Positions 43,377-54,935 of a stretch of 64,000 nt of DNA are shown here, one piece after another. The notes beneath the pieces were generated by a model, which was not told where the DNA came from, did no database searches, and saw only the letters and a program-made list of their open reading frames with translations. The position numbers and the translations under genes were made by a program. Each line of letters starts with the position of its first letter. The stretch's first letter is position 1. The DNA lies in the NCBI RefSeq assembly GCF_040869045.1, contig NC_090319.1:53664779-53728778 (forward strand), read 5' to 3'. The stretch comes from Eurosta solidaginis (taxonomy: Eukaryota; Arthropoda; Insecta; Diptera; Tephritidae).

Positions 43377-44503
43377 AATTTTTTTAATGTAGAAAAATCA
43401 AAATTTTTGTTTTCTTTTTGCATTCATTGTGGCAGCAAAACTTTCAAAATGTGTTCTTTCAAACTGACGCCAGCGCCAAAACGACGCAAAAAAGTTGATT
43501 GTGTTCGTGTCTTAAGACCTATCGCTTTAAATAAAACTTAAGCGATTATTGTTTTTTCTGGCTCGCAAGCTCAATTAGCAAAACTACCGTGATCATCTGA
43601 TGCACAAACTTCATTCCAGGTGCAAGTAACTCAACCAATTCACTACTGACCAGCGTCGAAAATACGCTTGGTTTCTGTCATTGCGTTGAAACTGGCCTTG
43701 CCGTGGGGCTCATGATATCCACAGCAAATTAGAGCACCGTTAGCTAATCTTAAGAAGTAAAAGATTAAAATATTTCAAACAACACTATAGCCATCATCTG
43801 GTGAGTTTTCCAGCTCCGTATCACGTTCAACTCTCACTGGAACGCTCTGGCACAATAACAGGCTTAAGTAGCAGTGTTTCTCATATTTTTTCCACATGAA
43901 CTGTGACAGGCAGATGTCGCTAATGTGCCTTGTCTTAAAAGTTAGTTTAAGCAAACTAAGTTTAAGCTAAGCTTAAACAACTACTAAAAACAGGGCCCAA
44001 TTGAAACAAGCATATAGTATGTATCTCAAATAGTTGCTGTTGCGATTACATGCAAAATTGTTTAGCCGACACCGGATCATTAAGATGGGATAACCGGGCG
44101 TTTGCCGTAAAGTATCAGCCCCTTTTACAGTGACTAAGCTTTAAATGTTCTCCTGGCAGGAATCTTGTCGCTGCGAGGCTAGGCTTATAGAGCAAGTGAA
44201 AAATTGTTTGATTGTTTCCGCATATGATGTAATAATAAAGGGGATGTCAACAACATAACCTCACTTTTTCGGCAGCTCTACTTGTACCACAAAAGTAATA
44301 AATTTAATTTGCTTCATTTTTCGTCCAAGTTTCCTCAAAAAAATAAGTTTCCTCCTAAATTTTACCTATAGTCTTTTGGGGAATACAAAGTTACGTTAAT
44401 CTTTATGTCTAAAAAATTCTGTGCGCGGTTTATATAGTAATTACATTTCTAAACGTATTGTAAAATCTACTCCGACCGTAGTAGAATTCAAAGGCAGTTA
44501 TGT
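43377..44503. other. No recognisable gene
   Basis: About 1.1 kb without a motif-bearing frame. A few words resemble the 24340/31870 repeat near 43810-43860. Confidence 0.5.
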
Positions 44504-44955
44504 ATGATAGACAACCCTTTTAATTATGCATGCCGAACTTGTCAGAATAAGGGAAAACGTCAACGGGATGAGAGCACCTGAATATTAATTTCATCATGGT
44601 TTCCGCATGCTCACTTACTTAAACTAAGGAAATGTCAAGACCACACACAACTTTCCAACTCTACGTTTAGATGGTCGATTAAGAACTGAAAGGTTCTGAG
44701 CGAAAATTCTGGTACCATTGTTATATTGTTATGATAGACAACCCTTTAAATTATGCAAGCCGAACTTGTCAGAATAAGGGAAACCGTCAACGGGATGAGA
44801 GCACCTGAATATTAATTTCATCATGGTTTCCGCAGGCTCACTTACTTAAACTAAGGAAATGTCAAGACCACACACAACTTTCCAACTCTACGTTTGGATG
44901 GTCGATTAAGAACTGAAAGGTTCTGAGCGAAAATTCTGGTACCATTGTTATATAA
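44504..44955. repeat. Tandem duplication, two ~225-bp units
   Basis: Unit 1 starts ATGATAGACAACCC at 44504, unit 2 with the same word at 44731. The units differ at only a handful of positions (for example GCATGCCG/GCAAGCCG, AAAACGTC/AAACCGTC, GCATGCTC/GCAGGCTC). Not coding. Confidence 0.9.
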
Positions 44956-45414
44956 AATGTCAACTTGTTTAAGAAATTATATACTCTGCGCTCTAGTGGA
45001 TTGCCCATACTTTACAGATGAGCTTCAAAATACTCAACCTAAATACGATTTTTCGACAAATCGTCTGGTCCTTACTGTATCCTATCTTTGGTACTAAATG
45101 AAGTTATTGAAAAAATGTTTATGAGTCTGATAAATATTTTCACAGCATCACTTTATAAATCTTGTTTCCAACAAACATTGATGTTAGTTGATGTTGTTGG
45201 GTAAGGTGGGTAAGAATGACCATGCGAGTCCCCAAAAACTTCAAGCCCATTAGCATGGTATACTCATGCTGTAAAATTTGAAGAGATTGATTGTCTTCTT
45301 ACATTCGCACCAACATATTCGCTAAATAGGGAAATCTTTTGAAACAGCATTGTAGAGTTTGTTGGTCCAATTCGCAGGTCGCAAAGAAGGAATTTACGGC
45401 GTCTGTCATCAACA
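44956..45414. other. No recognisable gene
   Basis: No supported feature. Confidence 0.5.
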
Positions 45415-48400
45415 CATCGAAAATTTCGAAAAATTGAAAAAGTGCGATAATTCATTACCAAATATGCATTAAGCAATGAAACTTGGTAGGTGAGCTGAGC
45501 TTATGACGCAGAAGAGAAAACTAGTAAAATTTTGGACAATGGGCGTGGCACCGCCCACTTTTAAATGAAGGTAATTTTGAAGTTTTTCAAGCTGTAATTT
45601 GGCAGTCGTTGAAGATATCATGATGAAATTTGGCAGGAACGTTACTCTATTACTTTATGTCGGCTTAATAAAAATTAGCAAAATCGAAGAACGACCACGC
45701 CCACTTTTTAAAAAAAAAATTTTTTTAATTCAAATTTTAAAAGAAAAGTTAATATCTTTACAGCATATAAGTAAATTATGCCAACATTCAACTCCAGTAA
45801 TGATATGGTGCAACAAAATACAAAAATAAAAGAAAATTTGAAAATGGGCGTGGCCCCGCCCTTTTTCATTTAATTTGTCTAGGATGCTTTTAGTGCCATA
45901 AGTCGAACAAAAATTAACGAATCCTTGTGAAATTTGGTAGAGGCTTAGCTCCTAGGACGATAACTGTTTTCTGTGAAAAAGGGCGAAATAGGTTGAAGCA
46001 ACGCCCAGTTTTTATACACAGTCGATCGTCTGTCCTTCCGCTCGGCCGTTAACACGATAACTTGAGCAAAAATCGATATATCTTTACTAAACTCAGTTCA
46101 CGTACTTATCTGAACTCACTTTGTATTGGTGTAAAAAATGGCCGAAATCCGACTATGACCACGCCCACTTTTTCGATATCGAAAATTACGAAAAATGAAA
46201 AAAATGCCATAATTATATACCAAATACAAAAAAAGGAATAAAATATGGTAATTTTATTGGTCTATTGACGCAAAATATAACTTTAGAAAAAAACTTGGTA
46301 AAATGGGTGTGACACCTACCATATTAAGTAGAAGAAAATGCAAAAGTTTTTCAGGGCGAAATCAAAATCCCTTGGAATCTTGGAAGGAATACTGTACGTG
46401 GTATTACATATATAAATAAATTAGCGGTACCCGACAGATGATGTTCTGGATCACCCTGGTCCACATTTTGGTAGATATCTCGAAAACGCCTTCACATATA
46501 CAACTACGGGCCACTCCCTTTTAAAACCCTTATTAATACCTTTAATTTGATACCCATATCGTACAAACACATTCTAGAGTCACCCCTGGTCCACGTTTAT
46601 GGCGATATCTCGAAAAGGCGTCCACATATAGAACTAAGGCCCACTCCTTTTTAAAATACTCATTAACACCTTTCATTTGATACCCACATCGTACAAACAA
46701 ATTCTAGATTCACCCCTGGTCCACCTTCATGTCGATATCTCGAAAAGGCGTCCACCTATAGAACTAAGGCCCACGCCTTTTTGAAATACTCATTAGCACC
46801 TTTCATTTGATACCCATATCGTACAAAAACATTCTAGAGTCACCCCTGGCCCACCTTTATGGCGATATCTCGAAAAGGCATCCACCTATAGAACTAAGGC
46901 CCAATCCCTTTTAAAATCCTCATTAACACCTTTCATTTGATACCCATATAGTATAAACAAATGCTAGAGTCACCCCTGGTCCACCTTTATGTCGATATCT
47001 CGAAAAGGCGTCCACCTATAGAACTAAGGTCCACGCCATTTTAAAATACTCATTAACACCTTTCATTTGATACCCATATCGTACAAAAACATTCTAGAGT
47101 CACCCCTGGCCCACCTTTATGGCGATATCTCGAAAAGGCATCCACCTATAGAACTAAGGCCCAATCCCTTTTAAAATCCTCATTAACACCTTTCATTTGA
47201 TACCCATATCGTACAAAAACATTCTAGAGTCACCCCTGGCCCACCTTTATGGCGATATCTCGAAAAGGCATCCACCTATAGAACTAAGGCCCAATCCCTT
47301 TTAAAATCCTCATTAACACCTTTCATTTGATACCCATATCGTATAAACAAATTCTAGATTCACCCCTGGTCCACCTTCATGTCGATATCTCGAAAAGGCG
47401 TCCACCTATAGAACTCAGGCCCACGCCTTTTTGAAATACTCATTAGCACCTTTCATTTGATACCCATATCGTACAAAAACATTCTAGAGTCACCCCTGGT
47501 CCACCTTTATGTCGATATCTCGAAAAGGCGTCCACCTATAGAACTAAGGCCCACGCCTTTTTGAAATACTCATTAGCACCTTTCATTTGATACCCATATC
47601 GTACAAAAACATTCTAGAGTCACCCCTGGCCCACCTTTGTGGCGATATCTCGAAAAGGCATCCACCTATAGAACTAAGGCCCAATCCCTTTTAAAATCCT
47701 CATTAACACCTTTCATGTGATACCCATATCGTATAAACAAATTCTAGAGTCACCCCTGGTCCACCTTTATGGCGATATCTCGAAAAGGCGTCCACCTATA
47801 GAACTAAGGCCCACACCCTTTTAAAATACTCATTACAACGTTTCATTTGATACCCATATCATACACAAAAATTCTAGAGTCACCCCTGGCCCACCTTTAT
47901 GGCGATATCTCGAAAGGGCATCCACCTATAGATCTAAGGTCCACTCCCTTTTAAATACTCATTAACACTTTTCATTTGATAGCCATATCGTACAAACAAA
48001 TTCTAGAGTCACCCTGGTCTACCTTTATGGAGATATCTCGAAAAGGCGTCCACCTATAGAACTAAGACCCACGCCCTTTTCAAATACTCATTAACACCTT
48101 TCATTTGATACCCATATCGTACAAACAAATTCTAGAGTAACCCCTGGTCCACATTTATGGCGATATCTCGAAAAGGCGTCCACCCATAGAACAAAGGCCC
48201 ACTCCCTTTTAAAACACTTATTACACTTTTCGTTTGACACCCATATTGTACAAACGCATTCTAGAGTCAACCCAGGTCCACTTTTATAACGATATTCCGA
48301 AACGCGTCCACCTATAGAACTTAGGCCCACTCCCTTTTAAAATACCCATTAACACCTTTCATTTGATACCCATATAGTACAAACAAATTCTATAGTCACC

Positions 48401-48898
48401 CCTGGTCCACGTTTATGGCGATATCTCGAAAAGGCGTCCACATATAGAACTTAGGCCCACGCTCTTTTAAAATACTCATTAACACCTTTCATTTGATACC
48501 CATATCGTACAAAATAAATTCTAGAGTCACCACTGGTCCACCTTTATGGCGATATCTCGAAAAGACGTCCACCTATAGAACTTAGGCCCACTCCCTTTTA
48601 AAATTATCATTAACACATTTCATTTGATACCCATATCGTACAAACAAATTCTCGAGTCAGGCCTGGTCCACCTTTATGGCGACATCCCTAAATGGCGTCC
48701 ATCTATAGATTTATGGCCCACTTCCTCTTAAAAGACTCTCTAATACCTTCCATTTGATACACGTGTCATACAAACACATTCCAGGGTTACCCTAGGTTCC
48801 TTTTACAACATGGTGATTTCCCTTACTTTGTCTCCACAGCTATCAACTGAGTATGTAATGTTCGGTTACACCCGAAATTAGCCTTCCTTACTTGTTTT
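45415..48898 (+). mobile_element. Rep-A, long copy with monomer array
   Basis: 5'-truncated: it begins at the block matching 32763 (TCGAAAATTTCGAAAAATTG). It keeps the interior in order (GGGCGTGGCACCGCCCAC, CCGCTCGGCCGTTAACACG, ACCACGCCCACTTTTTCGA), then the array of 130-bp monomers, then the end hairpin GTTCGG-TTACAC-CCGAAA and CCTTACTTGTT. No coding frame. Confidence 0.85.
46440..48790 (+). repeat. Satellite-like array of ~18 monomers of 130 bp
   Basis: Monomer landmarks CACCCCTGGTCCACCTTTAT, GATATCTCGAAAAGGCGTCC, ACCTATAGAACTAAGGCCCA and CATTTGATACCCATATCGTA recur every 130 bases (e.g. CACCCCTGG at 46581, 46711, 46841, 46971). At least two subtypes are seen: one with GGCCCAATCCCTTTTAAAAT and CCCCTGGCCCACC, the other with GGCCCACGCCTTTTTGAAAT and CCCCTGGTCCACC. 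They occur in alternating and block-wise order. Confidence 0.92.
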
Positions 48899-49079
48899 TT
48901 TTTTGTTTTTTTTTTTTTTTTGTTTGATAGTGGTATAAGTCAGTCTGTTCACAAAGTGTGACAAAATAATTAGTAATTTTACAATGTCATCAGATAGCGG
49001 TTCAGGTATGACCAAGTAATCCTGTTAATGTAAAAATATTAAGCCGTGTCTTAAATACTAAAACACCTGAAACGGATGG

Positions 49080-49683
49080 TCGTGGCAAAATGGCTTGTTC
49101 ATCTAGAAAAACAGATGAAGAAAAAAATAAAGTGGTACGAGAACATATTCTGAATTTTCCAGCATGTGAGAGCCATTATACGAGATCACATCACACTTTA
49201 GGTCGAAAGTATCTAAGTGCTGACTTAGGTATGAGCTGTATGTGAAAAAATGTGAGTTCAACTTAAATTTTCATACTCCTCGTAAAGACATGTATGTATA
49301 CAGTTTAGGGTTGCATAATTTCCACAATGAAAATGTTAAAATGTATGCATGGGATGAAACAATCGGCTTAAGAGGATCACAGGAAGTTGCGTCCTGCATC
49401 TTAAAGCACATTCGGGACATTACCACACAAAAGCATGTCATAGCTTATAGTGATGCCTGCTCAGGACAAAATCGTAACATTAACATAGCTTTAATTTGGT
49501 TAAAAATTATTCAGTCATCTGATAATAATCTTGAAACAGTTGATCATAAATTTCTGGTATCAGGACGTTCTTTTTCGCCATATAATAACGATTTGGATTT
49601 AGACTAATACAGAAGAATTACGTAAAGATATGATGGATTTACTATCCCACCAATTTTCACAAACACTTTATTTCCCTAAATAT
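49080..49683 (+). pseudogene. Remnant of a multicopy arthropod gene (DUF7869-like)
   Basis: I recognise a protein family that is multicopy in arthropods and probably transposon-borne. The first part (about 49091-49230) reads EEKNKVVREHILNFPACESH, then HTLGRKYLSADL. After a gap the plus-strand frame 49242-49607 reads MYVYSLGLHNFHNENVKMY, IGLRGSQEVASCILKHI and YSDACSGQNRNI. After a frameshift near 49600 it goes on with EELRKDMMDLLSH to the LTR at 49684. By memory of the family, the Cys-rich middle is missing. The acidic residues in YSDACSGQN and the WDE triad region would be candidates for a DDE-type catalytic core, but that is inference. Confidence 0.6.
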
Positions 49684-50116
49684 TGCTACGAATATTAGCA
49701 TCACTAAGCTGATACTAAATAAAGAAAGGCATTTATACACATACATACAAGGCAACGAAGAGATACTCACAAACATATTTATTAATCAGCCGAAGTTGGT
49801 TCTCACACATGCACACGCATATAAGTAGCTCAATTACCAGGAGATATATCAGAAGGCGAAACGTCTAGACTTTAGTAGAAATATGCGAATGAAGCGACGG
49901 ACAATATAAAAGCAGGGCAAGCTGAGTAATCAGTGATCAGTTTTGATTTAAACACGCTATTGGCTGTGAAGTATAATTGTGAAGTACTACTCTTGAAGTA
50001 ATCTAAATAAAGACCATTTTGCAATAGAGGACATTGGAGTGATTTATTCAACAGTTTAGCGATTCGAACGTTAGCAGAAGCTTGCAAATAAGCGAACTTT
50101 CCCAAAATTCGTTATA
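49684..50116 (+). mobile_element. Solo LTR with TSD, inserted in the 49-51 kb transposon
   Basis: 433 bp starting TGCTACGAATATTAGCATC and ending TTCGTTATA (a changed ACA end), flanked by ATAT (49680-49683 and 50117-50120). Promoter region ATATAAAAGCAGGGCAAG and poly-A signal AATAAAGACC are present. Same family as 22710-23172. It splits the gene remnant from the rest of its element. Confidence 0.88.
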
Positions 50117-50512
50117 ATATTAATAAATAATTTAGTTAGTTACAATGAAATTAGTTTGAGTAAAATGTTAATTACTAATAAAAATGTTTCCTTGATGGTG
50201 TAAGTCATTTATAATGCAATGCATTTAATTACTTTCTGAGTAATGCAGTTAATTTTGAAAGTGGTATAAGCCATTTCAACCTTTCAAAACCACATTTACT
50301 TTTAAAAATGGTTATAAGTTTCACGATCATATTAAATACTTGTTTTTTTCGGACAAATTTACTGTCGAAAAATCATCATATATTATTTCTAATTGCTGTT
50401 TTTCTGTACGGGTCCCTTTTTCGCTCTTATTTGGAATCCAAATCTATAAATAAAGTTTTGGCTGTAAAGATAGATATTCGGGTTATTAGCGAGCTTTGGG
50501 CAACTTTGGACA
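50117..50512. other. Non-coding part of the 49-51 kb transposon
   Basis: AT-rich, with internal words related to the inverted ends (50191, 50260, 50304). The open frame 50308-50550 shows no motif. Confidence 0.5.
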
Positions 50513-50610
50513 TTGTTGTTGTTTTAGCAGTGCTTCGCCCCATACAATAGGTGCGACCAGGGACGCAACAAATTAAATGGGGTTACACTGAAATTTTGGT
50601 CGTAGTGCTT
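50513..50610 (-). mobile_element. Minute LINE-beta derivative: 3' end joined to 5' end
   Basis: The left half (TTGTTGTTGTTTTAGCAGTG, CTTCGCCCCATACAATAGGTG) is the LINE-beta 3' terminus, as at 10871-10930. It runs straight into AACAAATTAAATGGGGTTAC and ACTGAAATTTTGGTCG, the LINE-beta 5' UTR as at 19640-19690. All coding sequence is absent. Confidence 0.75.
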
Positions 50611-50989
50611 TTGTTTAGCTATATTTTATTAAAACAATTCGTTAAAACTAAACGATTGTGAGCACACAAAGAAATCTATTTGTACTATGGCACTATTATG
50701 AATATTTGCACTGCATTACCGGCAGTTGTTACCATACGCTAGAAGACAGCGCAAGCTGTAAGTTTTAATTGATTGATAGAACAGCTGATTTCTGTTGATA
50801 TTTTATAAGAAACGTTTATATTGGTTGCGCAAGACGCGCACGCGTCTGGCTTGTATTCCATAATACAAAAATATTTTTTAGTCCTTTAAAATGCAAAACT
50901 CTAAATATCTCGAAACAAGGAAAATATGACTTATACCACTTTCAAAACCAAGGGCTCATATATAAAAGAAAGTGGTGTTAGTTACACTA

Positions 50990-52475
50990 TTTATAACTCA
51001 AGAACGGATGAACAGGTTTTGCAGAAAATTGGTGGAGAGGTAGCCAAGAACCAGTAGACGGACATAGGATACTTTTTATCCCGTTCTGGCTAGGGTCTTG
51101 AGATAAAAACGTAGACTTGGGTAATCCTGGGGTGTGTTTGTACAATATGGGTATCAAATGGAAGTTGTTTATGAATACTTTGATACGGGGTATTTTTGGT
51201 AGGCCTAGGCATGACTAGGGTCTCGAGATATAGGACAAACGTGGACCCGGGTACCCCTCGAATGTGTTTATAGAATATGGATAACAAATGAAAGCTGTTG
51301 ATGAGTGCTTTAGTAGAGGGTAATTTTCATAACCCTGGGTGACTAGGGTCTCGAGATATAGGCCAAACGTGGGCCCGTGTACTCCTAGACAGTGTGCTTT
51401 AGTACAGGATAGTTTTCATACGAATTTGTGACTAGGGTCTCAAGATATGGGCCAAAACGTGGATCGGCGTAACACTAGGATGGGTTTATAAAATATGGAT
51501 AACAAATGAAAGTTGTTGATGAGTGCTTTAGTACATGGTAAATTGTATACCTATTTGTGACTAGGGTCTCGAGATATAGGCCAAAACGTGGACCCGGGTA
51601 ACCATAGAATGTGTTTATACAATATGGATAACAAATGAAAGCTGTTGATGAGTGCTTAAGTACAGGGTAGATTTTATACCTATTGGGTCTCGAGATATAG
51701 GCCAAAACGTGGACCCGGGTACCCGTAGAATGTGTTTATAGAATATGGATAATAAATGAAAGCTGGTGATGAGTGCTTTAGTAGAGGGTAATTTTTATAA
51801 CGCTGGGTGACTGGGGTCTCGAGATATAGGCCAAACCGTGGACCCGGATACCCCTAGAATGTGTGTGTAATATGGATATCAAATGAAAGCTGTTGCTGAG
51901 AGCGTTAAAGTAATTTTCATTATGATATTCGATTTAGTCGCATCAACCTGGCAAAACTGATAAATATGCATGCGAAGTCGAAATAAAGATATGAATTAAT
52001 AATACCCACATACCTATTTACATACGTCCTATTCGATTTTCCTGAAATTTGGTATATACATAAATTTGCCTATATTAGTATTTACGATGCTGTTTTCTGG
52101 GAAGTAGACCAGAGACGGACTGGGGCTGGGATTAGGACAAGGACTGGGGCTGAGACTCAGAGTGGGACTGGGACTCGGAATGGGACGGGAACAAAAAACA
52201 TACCACCCTCTGGGACTGGTAATAAGGGATGAAGAAGAATGAGAAGAACTTGAGAGGAGAGAAAAGAGGGAAGGAGAAGGAGACTGAGAAATAGATAGAG
52301 TGAGACGAAGATAGAGATAGATGAAGCTAAAAATACGGAGGGAGGAGTGAATAAAAGGATTAAGAAAAAGTGAAGAGGGGGCGAAGGCAGAGTTAGACGG
52401 GAAAAGCTTATTAAAATGTATGCAGATAGACGAAATTTAAGGCAGAACAACGTCTGCCGGGTCTGCTAGTTACAA
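50990..52475 (-). mobile_element. Rep-B, copy 2 with a monomer array
   Basis: Inverted relative to copy 1. The right end is GTCTGCCGGGTCTGCTAG (52450-52470). Going left come the purine-rich stretch (52200-52400), the GGGACT-type hexamer array (52110-52190), and an array of about seven monomers (51090-51900). The left end contains AACGGATGAACAGGTTTTGC (about 51003) and is not sharply defined. Confidence 0.75.
51090..51900 (-). repeat. Array of ~129-bp monomers in Rep-B
   Basis: Words GGGTCTCGAGATATAGGCCA, AACGTGGACCCGGGTA and CAAATGAAAGCTGTTGATGA repeat about every 129 bp (TCTCGAG or TCTCAAG at 51221, 51349, 51438, 51567, 51688, 51817; one unit is shortened). The monomer is the reverse complement of a relative of the Rep-A 130-bp monomer. 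Confidence 0.88.
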
Positions 52476-53384
52476 ATAAAAAAGCAATTTTGTAACAATG
52501 TTGAGTACTTGAACTTTGTAATTATTTTGCAGATGCCACAAATAAGCGCAAATCCTGGTTGCTGTGATGCCCGTATGCTAAAGATCCGCAACTAAAGAAC
52601 GAGGTGCTGTTTTGATGCACTTTCTTACTGCTGTTCAAGAGGATGTTCGGCGCTCTTTTCAAAACATTTGGCTCGGTCGTTTGCACTTCCAGATTTCGTT
52701 TACGGAGTACTAAGCAACTGTCGGAAATTCCGGCTGTGTGTCTGCCAATAGTTTGAAACCTAGCGTGTGCTCAAGCTGGGCATAGCTAAAGGCAGTGCGT
52801 GGCTGTTTCTCTGCAGCTCTCCTCGATGCAGCTCATATGCTGTAAAAAGGGATCTCCGTTATTTCCTCATGCAGGCCAGTGGGCAGTGATTGTGGCAATG
52901 ATCCCAACGATTTATTTTCTTAAATGATGCATCTCGACCACCTATTCTGCATCCATCGGTGTCTGTTGCATAGTTAGCTGCAGCCTGACGATCCTAGACG
53001 AAGCAATGTGGGAGTTAAGCGTCATGAGCACTGCTTGAGGAAGTGCTCAGGTGTGTTATTATGTAACTCTATTCGAAAGAAATTTTTTTCGAATTAAAAA
53101 AAAAATATTTTGATTTGAAAGCTTTTGAAACGCATTTTGCTTCGAGTATAGTTACAGGATAAGACCCCAGAACTTCTGCCTGGAACATACAAGCCGAGTT
53201 TGAAAGACGGTCTGAGAGCGACAGCTAAAATTGCTGAGAAGATTTCAACTCCTAAAACGCAGTCCATATATCCATCTTAGGATTTATCTATGACGCGTTA
53301 TACACACCATCATTTCCCCCCAGTGTTACTAGCAGGTTGTTTATTACGGCCACATCCTCTAACAAAGCCCTTGGCTAGAGCTTT
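52476..53384. other. No recognisable gene
   Basis: About 900 bp, less AT-rich at 52550-53060, with no frame that shows a known motif. The origin of this unique stretch is unclear. Confidence 0.5.
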
Positions 53385-53985
53385 ATCAATCGTCATAAAA
53401 AGGGCGCATCCCTTGAAGCTTGCTCTGTAGACGTCCCAATTAGACTGGGCGAGATTAAGCGAAGGCGAAAGGTGCACATGAGCGACCAAGCGGGAAGGGC
53501 GTGGGTTCAGGCGCAGGGCTGTAAAGTTTCGAAGATTATGTGTAGGTCTTACAACCTTCGACTAATAAAGTTGCTTCCATCATTAAAAAGAGAGGATTGT
53601 AGACTCATGACGGGTATTCTGACTGGACACTGCCTTCTGGCGTCACATGCCTTTAAATTAGTCAGTGATAGCAGATGTAGGAAGTGTGAGTTGGAGAAGG
53701 AAACGATCGAGCACGTTCTGTGCTCGTACCCTGCGCTTGCCAGGCTAAGAATCCAGCTATTAGGAGTGATACAGCTGCAGATCTAGAAGCAGCAAGTGGC
53801 TTAAGTCCTAAAAAGCTTCTAGTATTTGCCAAGAGGAGGGAGTTATTTTATAACATAGGTCCTGGTTTTTGATAGGGTTTTTCAGTTTGGTCGTTAAAAC
53901 AAACTTCTGGTAACACTACGGACTCATTCAGTCTATGTGAGGTCCTCATGGACGGGCCAGTTCAACCTAACCTAACGTAGTTCGA
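53385..53985 (+). mobile_element. LINE-alpha fragment, 3' part
   Basis: Aligns with the minus-strand copy at 62669-63300. The frame 53472-53786 reads QAGRAWVQAQGCKVSKIMCR, LMTGILTGHCLLASHAFKL and CRKCELEKETIEHVLCSYP, the C-terminal Cys/His region. It ends GGGCCAGTTCAACCTAACC. Upstream of 53385 no LINE sequence is recognisable. Confidence 0.85.
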
Positions 53986-54389
53986 TATTATTTAAAAGTG
54001 TATTTTATAGTTTTTTTTTTTTAAATATATGTATTTTTAAAATAACAATGAAAAAGTGGACTCATATCCGTTAATGTAAAATCCGTCAAAATCAGAAAAA
54101 ATCGTAAAATTTTTCAGTCTGATAGCGAGAGTTTAATGAAGTTGTCATTGTCCCCGCAAAAGTCAAGTGGCTAAAGTCACATTAAGTGGAACTACCTCCA
54201 TTTTTTGTATCATGATACTCTTCAACTTTAACATGTTAGCTGACACGTTCTTGATTTTATTCTTGCTCTTTGATTAGATTATTAGAAATTATTGACATTT
54301 AAAATAGTCACATTCTTGTTTTTCTACTAGACGCAATCCAGGCGATTTCGAACTAGTCACCATTGTAGTTGTTGTCTCTCTCTGATTTG
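53986..54389. other. No recognisable gene
   Basis: AT-rich, no supported feature. Confidence 0.5.
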
Positions 54390-54935
54390 GATTAGGTTAG
54401 GTTGAAGTTTATTTAACGACCAAACTTAAACACCCTTTCAAAAACCAGGATCAATGTTATCAATAACTCCGTCCTCTTGGAAAATGCTAGAAGCTTTCTA
54501 AGGACCTATGCCAATTGCTGCTTCTAGATCTGACAGCTGTATCTATATCTGCTATCACTGACCACGCTTAATTTTAAGGCATGTGCCGCCAGAAGGCAGT
54601 CTGCAGTCAGAATACCCGTTATGAGTCTACAGTCCTCTCTTTTTTAATGATAGGAGCAACTTTGTTAGTCTAAGATTGTAAGATCTACACATGATCTTCG
54701 ACACTTTGAAACCGCGCGATTTTGTCCGCACCTTTCCCGCTGGTCGATCATGTGATACTCTCGCCTTATCTTAATCTCGCTTAATCTAATTGGGACGTCT
54801 ACGAAGCAAGCTTCGAGGGATGCACTCTTTTTAGCTAGTTTATACGCTTTTTCATTTCCATCTATTCCTTTATGCCCTGGGACCCAATATACATATGTAG
54901 ATGTGTGTCCCGAAAGAGAGCAGTGTGAATGCAGC
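54390..54935 (-). mobile_element. LINE-alpha fragment, 3' part
   Basis: Inverted relative to the previous copy: GGATTAGGTTAGGTTGAAG start, AAAAACCAGGATCAATGTTA, GCCAGAAGGCAGTCTGCAGT, and up to the GGGACCCAATATACATATG segment of the RNase H end. The frame is broken throughout. Confidence 0.8.

Larger units (their letters stand above)
48930..50939. mobile_element. Candidate DNA transposon with GTGGTATAAGTCA inverted ends
   Basis: The left end GTGGTATAAGTCA (48930-48942) and the right end TGACTTATACCAC (50927-50939) are exact 13-bp inverted repeats. Related words (GGTGTAAGTCATT at 50191, GTGGTATAAGCCATT at 50260) recur inside, as in elements with subterminal repeats. The interior carries a broken DDE/nuclease-like gene remnant (49080-49683), a solo LTR (49684-50116) and a tiny LINE-beta derivative (50513-50610). 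No target duplication was found outside the repeats. Superfamily not assigned. Confidence 0.55.

Noticed and set aside
48091..48330. Minus-strand open frame with repeated peptide units
   Set aside because: It lies wholly within the 130-bp monomer array and follows its period.
46440..48790. CRISPR-like array
   Set aside because: The repeats are 130-bp head-to-tail monomers without unique spacers, in a eukaryotic mobile element.
52157..52450. Leucine-rich open frame on the minus strand
   Set aside because: It is produced by the pyrimidine-rich strand of Rep-B and has no domain pattern.
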